A program made the position numbers and the translations under genes. 64,000 bases of DNA from the NCBI GenBank assembly GCA_947652115.1, contig OX393568.1:1966853-2030852 (forward strand), given 5' to 3'. The DNA is from Blastomussa wellsi (taxonomy: Eukaryota; Cnidaria; Anthozoa; Scleractinia; Plerogyridae). How positions within the stretch are numbered: position 1 is the first letter of the stretch; every line of letters begins with the position of its first letter. Below the pieces are notes generated by a model, which saw only the letters and a list, made by a program, of their open reading frames with translations, did not search any database and was not told where the DNA came from. Of the stretch, positions 1-10,100 are shown one piece after another.

Positions 1-392
1 GCTTGTAAAAATATTTTTCTTCTCAGTAACTGGGACAAGTAACTGATGGGAGGGAAAGAGAAATAGATAAAATATATCATTCCAGCTAAATTGTACCAAG
101 CGGGTGTACATGTAAAACAGGTGTATATTTTCAAGGTCAGGTCTGAAAACGGGTTTTTGAGGCCAGGTCTGAAAATGGGTGTGGAAAATGGCATGCATTG
201 ATCTGAAACATGGTCTGGATTTGGCGATCCGGGTGGCACACCCCCACCAAAAATTACAAGGAGTACCCCCAGGGTACGGACTTTGCTGCGCTTGGTTCAT
301 AATGCCATGACCTCGGGCCAATATTCCACAGTACGGTCCCTCGCTTGGTTAGTAAGAGGCTCCAGTGTATACATTTTACTAGCTTTGCTTAC
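1..392 (-). other. COQ2 intron 1, 3' part beyond the window
   Basis: Intronic sequence downstream of the COQ2 exon-1 donor (GTAAGC on the minus strand, with GT at 392-391). It holds two copies of a short direct repeat reading CAGGTCTGAAAA at about 138 and 165, which looks like dispersed repeat debris. No further COQ2 exon is visible here; the remaining exons must lie left of the window. Confidence 0.6.
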
Positions 393-965
393 CTTCTTAT
401 CAAAATCTACATCCCACATGTCATTAATGGTGCACCCCGCCCCCCTCATTACCAGTGCCCCTATTCCAAAAAGAGTCAACAGTTTGAGGTCTGGTAACGA
501 GCCAGGAGAAGCTGCAAGCCCTATGCTCCAAGTGCATGGTAAATACAATAACCAGGTTCCTATTGGTTTATCAAAACGAATCAACCGAAGATATGGCTGT
601 ATGACGGACGGACAAGCCTCCACAACGCTTGCCGTGTTTAGATGCCGGCGAGAGTGACAACATCTATTCGTTTGTACTTCAAAGTATCTCGCAGGAACAC
701 CGCGACATAATTTTTTGGTCACTGTGCAATTTTTCCGTCCACTATTTTCAAAAAATGTCGATCGATTTCTCCGAAGCGTATTGAAATTGGACGGTTCCTG
801 TTGTCGTTCTAGCCAATAATTTCTACAGCTGATGGCTGATCCGTAGAGATGGCGTACAAGAAACACTGTATCAACTACACATGACTTCTTAGAAGGACAT
901 CCAGTCAACATTTTGGGCCTTGCAATAGCTAGTTCGGGTAACGCTGAACTCGCCATGGCCGCCAT
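393..965 (-). CDS. COQ2: 4-hydroxybenzoate polyprenyltransferase, mitochondrial, exon 1 (partial gene)
   Basis: COQ2 prenylates 4-hydroxybenzoate in the inner mitochondrial membrane, a committed step of ubiquinone synthesis. This exon encodes 191 residues. The basic, Ser/Cys-rich N-terminus (about 1-120) fits a mitochondrial presequence. From residue 122 the family sequence starts, including [18 protein letters not shown] (132-149) and the first Asp-rich NDxxDxxxD motif, NDMWDVDFD (181-189), which binds the Mg-prenyl diphosphate. The exon ends exactly at a GTAAGC donor after DKK. The open frame continues to 297, but that part loses all family similarity and is intron. The start at 965 is the first ATG; a second in-frame Met (residue 4) is equally possible. 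About half of the enzyme, including the second Asp-rich motif, lies outside the window. It is divergent from GCNA. Confidence 0.93.
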
Positions 966-1157
966 GATGCTTTCTTGGAGTCAAACAGGCTTGGTTACTC
1001 ACGTGACTTCTCATTGGTTCTGCAGATATCAGTCAGCCAATCACATATCGCAATTTTCCCAAATATAGCCTCTCCTCCGTTCGTTCAGTTTTAATGGCGC
1101 GAAAATCGTGGCGAAAATCTGTTTCATAATATTCTCTCCAACGACCAAAGATTGATT
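966..1157. promoter_or_regulatory. Putative bidirectional promoter of COQ2 and GCNA
   Basis: 192 bp separate the COQ2 ATG (minus) from the GCNA ATG (plus). The stretch holds a CACGTG E-box (1000-1005), an inverted CCAAT box (ATTGG, 1013-1017), a forward CCAAT box (1037-1041) and an E2F-like GCGCGAAA (1097-1104). A short upstream ORF of 11 codons plus stop starts at 1094 and ends at 1129, so it could precede the GCNA start if transcription begins upstream. No TATA box is evident. Function is inferred from position and motifs. Confidence 0.5.
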
Positions 1158-4100
1158 ATGGACGCCAATCCTGTAAGAGAACGTTTCCTAAAGTTGGGAA
1201 GAATTCGCGGGTGGTTTGATAGGCCAAGTTTGGCCATCAAGATTGAAGAGGTAAGCTTTCAAATGGAAGTAATAGTGCACTTTGAGTAAGTTAAAACTGA
1301 GCCGAACTTGATCGATCGAACAACATTGCATTCATTCGTCGTAAATAAATCTTGAAGTAATAGCGTACTTCTGTTTGGAGTGAAGTCACTTCTATGATGG
1401 GACGATCTAACTCAACGATGGAGCGATCTGACCGGATATCGCGATCGGTAGTAGACGACATTTTAAAGTGACTAAATTTTCTGTGGCTTCTGCCCACCTA
1501 AGTTCGTCAGAGCGAAAAAAAGTTCGTTGTTGTTCGCGAAATAAGATGATCAAAGCTTAAATTCTGTGATTTGTAGCTACAATTGTAGCTGTTTATGTTA
1601 CCCCCTATTAGCATAAATTTTTATTGAATTCAAACTGAACCTAATTTTCCGTACCAATTAATTATCAAAGGTTTATACTGAGCTCTAATCAAATCCCCAA
1701 TCTATGTCTGGTTTATCCTCCATGTGGCTTTGAAACATTGACTGGTGCACTGGCACCGTAGGAGGATGAACTTTTTAGATGACTAAACTTCAAACTCTCA
1801 GTCATATAACTCAGGTCATTACAAGTATTTATTAAAATTGATTTTTATTCTTCAGCTAAAGAGAGAAATAAAATCACAAGGAAGAAGTATTGATGAAAAT
1901 GTGGAATACAGTTGTATTGAAATTGATGATTCGCCAATAATCAGGCCCAAGCGCAGGTAATTAAACTAGGGTTTCATGCACAGACATAAAAGTTAGAACC
2001 ACCTTGTACAGCATAGCATAGATGCCGAGGTTTCTTATTGGTATGGAGTGAGAAATAATCAAGCATATCCTGAAGGAATTTTCCCAGTTTATCAGGTAAT
2101 TAACTGGTTAGAAGCCATCTAGATTAGAGGCAGCTAGAAATATCACAAGTGGAACGATGAACATGCTCCTATATGGTCGGTTTAATTTGGCCTGTCAGTC
2201 AATTTTTAGGAATCAGTGAATAAAAACATTAATTGGACTTGTTTTAGGCCTCCTGACAAAATTCAGAATAAGTTGTAAACTACGTGTCATTATTTCAATT
2301 AAAATCAAGCTTACTCAGATCATGGGAGGCGAGGTGGCCTTATGGGGAGTGCACTGGACTCCAGATCGGGCGATCCGGGTTGTGCCTCGGCCAGGGCACT
2401 GCGTTGTTTTCTTGGGCAAGACACTTTACTCTCACAGTGCCTCTCTCCACCCAGGTGTATAAATGGGTACCGGAAAAATACTGCTGGCGGGTAACCCTGC
2501 GATGGACTAGCATCCTATCCAGGGGGAGTAGAAATACTCTCTGTCACTTCATGGTACAGAAACTGGAATAAGCTCTGGTGGTATGGGCCACTGGGCTTGA
2601 TGCAGACTTTGCCTCTTTTTGCTCAGATCATAGCTTGTTCTTTTTTGTTGGCAGGAATGTTCACAGGAAAAGAAATTTTGTTGAAGCTATCAGCATTTCT
2701 GATAGCCCTGTACAGACTGACCAGGCGTCTTATCATGAAGAGTTTTGTTCCTATAGTAAGAGTGAAAGCACTGACGTCGACAAAGATATCAGTATTTCTG
2801 ATAGTCCTCAAAAGGCTGGCGAGGTGTGGAACATCAAGGAATCTTGTTCCTCTAGCAAGAATGATAACAGCAAGTGTTTAGATGAAAATATCAGTATTTT
2901 GGATAGTCCTCTTAAGGCTGGCGACATGTCCTACACCGAGGAATCTTGTTCATATAGCAAGAATGATAACAGCCCACATGTCAGTGAAGATATCAGTATT
3001 TCTGATAGTCCTCTTAAGACTAGTGATCTGTCCTACATCGAGGAATCATGTTCCTATAGCAAGAATGATAAGAGCAAAGGTGTCAATGAAGATATCAGTG
3101 TTTCTGATAGTCCTCCTAAGGCTGGCGAGTTGTCCTATTTTGAGGAATCTTGTTCCTATAGCAAGAATGATAACAGCTATGGTGGCAATGAAGATATCAG
3201 TATTTCTGATAGTCCTCTTAAGGCTGACGAGGTTGAGGAATCATGTTCCTCTAGCAAGAATAACAGCCCACATGTCAGTGAAGATATCAGTATTTGTGAT
3301 AGTCCTCTTAAAGCTAGCGACGTGTCCTACAATGAGGAATCTTGTTCCTATAGAGAGAATGATAACAGCGCATGTGTCAATGAAGATATCAGTATTTCTG
3401 ATAGTCTTAAAGCTAGCGACGTGTCCTACAATGAGGAATCTTGTTCCTATAGCAAGAATGATAACAGCCCATGTGTCAATGAAGATATCAGTATTTCTGA
3501 TAGTCCTTTCAAGGCTGGTGACGTGTCCTATATTGAGGAATCTTGTTCCTATAGCAAGAATGATAACAGCTGTGGTGGCAATGAAGATATCAGTATTTGT
3601 GATAGTCCTCTTAAAGCTAGCGACGTGTCCTACAATGAGGAATCTTGTTCCTACAGCAAGAATGGTAACAACCCACATGTCAGTGAAGATATCAGTATTT
3701 CTGATAGTCCTTTTAAGGCTGGTGACGTGTCCTACATCAAGGAATGTTGTTCCTATAGCAAGAATGATAACAGCTGTGGTGGCAATGAAGATATCAGTAT
3801 TTGTGATAGTCCTCTTAAAGCTAGCGACGTGTCCTACAATGAGGAATCTTGTTCCTACAGCAAGAATGATAACAACCCACATGTCAGTGAAGATATCAGT
3901 ATTTCTGATAGTCTTAAAGCTAGCAACGTGCCCTACAATGAGGAATCTTGTTCCTACAGCAAGAATGATAACAACCCACATGTCAGTGAAGATATCAGTA
4001 TTTCTGATAGTCCTCTTAAAGCTAGCGACGTGTCCTACAATGAGGAATCTTGTTCCTGTAGCAAGAATGATAACAGCTATGGTGGCAATGAAGATATCAT

Positions 4101-7100
4101 TACTTCTGGTAGTCCTCCTAAAACTAGCAACGTGTCCTACATCGAGGAATCTTGTTCCTATAATAAGAATGATAACAGCCCACGTGTCAATGAATATATC
4201 AGTGTTTCTGATAGTCCTCTTAAAGCTAGCGATGTGTCCTACATCGAGGAATCTTGTTCCTATAGGAAGAATGATAACAGCCCACGTGTCAATGAAGATA
4301 TCAGTGTTTCTGATAGTCCTCTTAAAGCTAGTGATGTGTCCTACATCGAGGAATCTTGTTCCTCTGGCAAGAATAACAGCCCACATGTCAGTGAAGATAT
4401 CAGCATTTCTGATAGTCCCCTTAAGGCTGGTGAGGTGTCCTACACTGAGGAATCTTGTTCCTATAGCAAGAATGATAACAGCCAACATGTTAATGAAGAT
4501 ATCAGTATTTCTGATAGCCCCCTTAAGGCTGGCGAGGTGCCCTACATCGAGGAATCTTGTTCCTACATGTATAGCAAGAATGATAACAGCAAAGGTGTCA
4601 ATGAAGATATCAGTATTTCTGATAGCCTTGTAAAGGATGGTGTGGTCTCCACTGTAAAAGAATCTTCTCATGCGGTTGATGATAGCGATGATGACATTGG
4701 CATTAATGCTGAGTACAGTGATGATGATGATGATGAGAACAATAACTTTGCTGAAGACGTTAGATTAAAGAATTCTGAACAAGAGCCACATTGGCCCACG
4801 TCCCTGGTGGTTAACTCTGATGAAGTAAATGGCAATTGCACAAATGGATCATCAAGAGAATTAACCAGCTTCAAGTTTAGGTGATATGCAGTAACTTTAT
4901 AAAGCTTATACTTGCCTGTGCCAGATTAGAAGTGTTGATCACTTCTGAAATTGTTATTGCAATGTCAAAGTACAATTCAATAGCAAACTTAAAAACTTAA
5001 AACACATCTTTAGTTATCAGTATACCCAAAATCTAACGAGAAGTTCACATACATATGAAATGTGTACATGAAAAGTCGCAGGAATTATGAGGTCTTTATT
5101 TTCAATCAGTCTATCAATACATTCCATCCCAGGGACCATGTAGTTTATTTTCAATTGGGGGAGCTCTACTAATGCAAATTCCGTAGGCATTTGTAGCACA
5201 CTGCAGGCACAAGTCATCTAGGGGGTCCGGGGACATGCTCCCCTGAAAATGTTTAAAATGAATGCTCCCAGAATGGCTAAAAATGCATCCCAATATGCCA
5301 GACGCAGTGAATATTTTATTATCTACGAGAGCTGAGTAAAACTGCAATTTTTTAATTGGGTAAATTTAACATTTTCCCTAAATAATTATTGGGGCAGCTG
5401 AAGCCCCCAGAACTGCAGTCCCTGCATGCTGAGTTCTTTGAGAAGAATATGACAACACAACTTTTACACCATTCGACCCTTTGAATATAATTTAACAAAG
5501 CATTAAAATCACAGTATTTCAAAAAATAACTTAATGAAACTGTTAAGTATTATTGAGATTTTGGTTGCTTGTCAAACGATCATGATTTCACAGTTTTATT
5601 AACTATAAAAGATGTAATGTCTTATTCTTCTTGTAGTTGAAGAGAAACTTTATGGTTTCGTTTTTGATCCCAGTTACATTGCTGTTAGTACATATCACTC
5701 AAGGATTGGCAGGTCTGCAAAATAAATTAAAGAAAATCATCTGATGTCAATTTAATGATGCTCTTTCTGTTGGTGAAGTCAAAAGGAGGTTATTACAGTG
5801 ATAGATGATGATGAGGAGGAAGATGACGAGGAAGTCTTTTATGATCCTGGAGACCTGGAGGAACAGTCTGATGACTGTGTTGAGATAACGCAAGGTATTT
5901 AGCTGAAAAAGAGTAAGAGAGAACTGAATTGTGCTGACATTATTATCAGATTGTATTATGGCATTATTATAATATGTAAAGCCGTATTTCCATAGCCAGT
6001 AGTAAAAGCAGTACGAAATTAACTTTTTGGCCTAGGAGCCAGCTGACAACTTAGTAAAAAGTTTTTGTCGCCAGTTAGCAATTTGTGTTCGCCAAAATTT
6101 TCCTGCTTCTGGCAGAAATACTCACAAAAATCGTAGATTAACAGGAAAACCCTTTCAATTCCATTTCCCAATTAGCAGCAAGGTAAAAAGCCAGTTGCTC
6201 AGGGTTGTCAAAATAAGCCGGCAACCGGCGCATTTCACCGGCTATTCTGAATACTGTGCTGGCTACTCCGAATGTTAGTAGGTCAGTTCTGAGTGTGATA
6301 TTAGAGAAATAAAATGGAAATAGCCGCCTACTTTTAGGATGGAACCTGCTACTCAGAAACCTACTGACAGCCCTGGCTGCTGTCAAGGGGATCTAAATTT
6401 TATGCTAGTGTAATCGCCTTGGCCTGAAATCAAAGTAAACATAAGTTTTAGTATGAAATATTTGCGTATCATGCATATATCTGTGAAGAAGTCCTGGAAA
6501 TGGTTAGTTGCCCACCAGTGCAATTTTTCACGTTGTTGACCAGGAAGGTGCAATTTCAGACCTTGAAAAGTGTCAAGGAATACCGCTGTCTACCCTAATG
6601 TACCTATCAATGATAAGCCAGAGGGGGGACACCAGGCATAGGTGGGGCATTTGAACTGAGCTGAGATTTTTCTATTCAAATGCCCCAAGGCATTTGTGAA
6701 TGGTCAATGAGAGTCATGACCTTCCCCACCCCAGACTTCAGAAAAGGGTGCAGTGCCTTGGTCAGGGCTTGAACAAGGGTGAGTCAATTCAGAGTCAGTT
6801 CACGAGCCATTTGAAAGTCACTGTTCCTCCTGTGGATGGCACGGTTGCCTTCCAATATTTGCAAACCAGGTTGCAAAATGCAGACAAAATGGATTGTGAG
6901 GTGTCTGAAAAGCTTAAGAATTTTGTTCATGTCTCAGAAGTTTGTAGTTATTCAGTGGGATATTTGTCAGGTAGTCATGTCTGAATTCACTAATAAATTA
7001 CAGTTAGTGTATTTTTAAGGTTTTTATTTTGCTCTGTATTTTGCAGCTGCAGATGTAGCTTCTTCCAACTTCAAGACTCCTATATCAAGTAAGTTTATTA

Positions 7101-10100
7101 CTCCAGACATTTCAATAACTAAGTGTAATTATAAGAGGTAGCAAGGTAAAAGAGAGCTATATTTTAAGGGCGTTAGTCAGCCACACCTTTTTTAAACATG
7201 TGAGAGTTTCAGTATTATATTTTGCGCAGGGCATGTTGAAATGGAAGAAATCACAGAGAAACTTACAAACGGTAATTGAACACTTCCAATAACATAACTA
7301 ACAACAATAAATGTAATCAGGTGTCACTATAATTTTGATGGCATCGGAAATGGCGTAGGCTGACTTGGGCCCTTTAATCAAGGGGCCCATTTTATTATTT
7401 ATCTTGAAACAACAGTGTATTGCCAAAGGCATGTACACGGATGAACAACAGGCAAAAATTCAACTTGAAAGAAAGCAGTTTGTTAATGCCTCTCGACCGG
7501 TTAATCTGTGTCGCACCCATGCAAGCAGTCTCTATTTTGCTCCAAAATACGAAACGAAAGCGTTTGGAGCCAAAAAGAGACTGCTCGTAGTCTTTTCTGC
7601 AAAGTGTTGTGTATTGGCCGCGCATTTAAAAATTTACTTTTTTTCTTTGCAGCTACGTGTCCAAATTCTTCTTTTATGTCTGCTAAATCAAGTAAGGGTA
7701 AACCAGGAATTTAAATAAATAATATCATTAATATGTGAGATAGACAACCCTATTAAAGATCGCTCAACATTATACCGTTTGTCATCTTTGAAACAAAAAT
7801 TAAACATGCAACATGATAATAAAAAATTCTTATAATAATTGTACTCCAGCTTGCATTATAGGCCATGGAAAGCCTGGAAAGCAATTAATTTATGAATGTG
7901 GGGAATGACCATTGCCGTGAATTTCCAGTTTAAGCATTTGGAAAGAAGAAGCCTGGAAAAAATTCAGGGCTTCCGACCGAACTTTGATGAACATTCGAAA
8001 ATCGAAACAAGAACAGACTTGGCTGTACATAAACAAAGGTTCCAACCACTTTGACTTAACGTCACGTTACGTTTCGTTAAATTTGTTTCTCAAGTACCGT
8101 ATTTCTTTCGTTTGGACAATTACGAATGTGTATTTGGTTCGAGTGGCCGTATTAACGGTGTAAAATTATAAAGGATTATACAACTTCGGCTTTCAGAATG
8201 TGGCCGTTAGCCGCATTATAAAGAAAATGTATGGGCGGGACTCCGTAAGGCGGAGTTCCACTGCAGTTTCTTCTCCCCATCCTGTTAAACGTTATTCTAC
8301 CTAATGCGATAATTTAACTGTTTTGTATTTTTCATTTCATCCTGATTTGCCCTTGTACATCCTAGGGTTATTATCATCGAACTCGCCTCGTACAAGAAGT
8401 GTCTTGGACGACATTCTCACGCCCTACTCCACTGAACATCGAGATTTCAAAAAGAGCAAGGATAAACTTGTTAGAGAGCTGTTCGAATTGTACAACAGAA
8501 CAGTGTTTGATAACCAGGTAAAGATGGTGCAAAAATAACAAACGTTTTCAAGCAACTTTTGAAAGAAGTCATGTGTTTCATACCCTGGGTGCCAGATTAT
8601 TTTTCTTCGTGCGTATCGGAATAGAATTGGATCGGCCAGAGAATTGATCGACCGAGACAGGAAATCGCAAAAGAAAACCCCTGGCACTCAAGGATTTTTG
8701 TTGCACGTATTCTTGTCAATCTTAGTGATGGTGTTTCGGGTACAAAATCAGTTGCAAACCCGTAACAAATAGTGTAAAAGATTTTTTGGCAAACGCGATT
8801 TTTCCCGTGCTTGTTGCAAAGAAGCAGACTCGTTCCCAGTCGCTCCTGAGTCGGAGTCCGGCTGGGCTGCATTCGCATCTTCGCGTGCTAAGCAGTTTGC
8901 GTGCTATTTAAGCAATAGACCACAAGTTTCTATGGTTTATAAGCTTTTATATAATAACCAAATCAATGCGCGCGCTCTGATTGGTCAACCAGCTATGGTT
9001 TATTGTGCCAGTAAACTCATGGAAAAATCGCGCGTTTTCTGAATTATTATATAAAAGCAATAGACCACAAGTTTCTATGGNNNNNNNNNNNNNNNNNNNN
9101 NNNNNNNNNNNNNNNNNNNNNNNNNNNNNNNNNNNNNNNNNNNNNNNNNNNNNNNNNNNNNNNNNNNNNNNNNNNNNNNNNNNNNNNNNNNNNNNNNNNN
9201 NNNNNNNNNNNNNNNNNNNNNNNNNNNNNNNNNNNNNNNNNNNNNNNNNNNNNNNNNNNNNNNNNNNNNNNNNNNNNNNNCCCTCGTCAACGCGATAGAA
9301 ATCTTGAGCTCGTAATCTAGTTGTAAATAGTAAGTGGTTATGAGATTGCTTCGGTTTTAGCAAAGTCGTTGGGAAAACACTGTATGCAATATAACTGACG
9401 TGCTCACTTCTAGTTTTTCGGTACTTTTAAGTTTTTAATCCATAATTGGGATACACGTAAGTTCAAGTGTCGAGCCACAAAATCGACATCGCATTATATG
9501 CCGCCGCCAAACCTCTGTGTACAGTATAGTCCCGATAGCGCGAACTTTGGGGAAAAGCTTAAAACAAAAGCTCGAGTTATTGAAGGTTTTAGTTCTGGGG
9601 ATTCGACTCAGTCTATTTAATAATTTCGCGTTTCCCAACAGCTGCCGTCAGATTTCCAAATAACCTGGAATCCAAGAATGCGTAAAACTGCGGGGTTTTG
9701 TTACTACAGCAAGTAAGTTCTACCTTCTGCATTCATACAGTGTAATCCAGTTACAGGTTTTGTTTGTTATACCAATCGTGCCTTGTCTTACCCGTTCTTT
9801 TCCGCGCTGAGCAACGGTCTCAAGTTTTCGAGTCTGTATTGTTTGTTTCTTTGGACTTTGTTTTAAAGCGATAGCTTTGGTTCTTTCTGATCTTAAAAAA
9901 CCGATCGAATTGATTCTTTGTGCATCCATCTCCAACCAATCATAGCGGTCATTCTGTCCTCCGGGCCAATCAGATAAACGTAACCTTTTCCGTGGGACTA
10001 AATGCGTTTGCTTTGAGTTATCGTGTTCGTCATTGTTTTTCTTTTTCACAAGCTATTTGTTTTACGAGAAACAGTAAGACGTTCGAGGTATCTGAATATT

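Noticed and set aside
297..392. Continuation of the COQ2 exon 1 frame to 297
   Set aside because: COQ2 similarity ends exactly at a GTAAGC donor at 392; the extra 31 codons are intronic.
2882..4671. Long alternative ORFs over the GCNA array (583 codons plus frame 2882-4633; 476 codons minus 3241-4671)
   Set aside because: They follow automatically from a stop-free 102-bp repeat whose length is a multiple of three. The GCNA frame alone has phase-matched splice sites and family context.
8947..9363. ORFs crossing the N gap
   Set aside because: They consist mostly of unknown bases and have no meaning.
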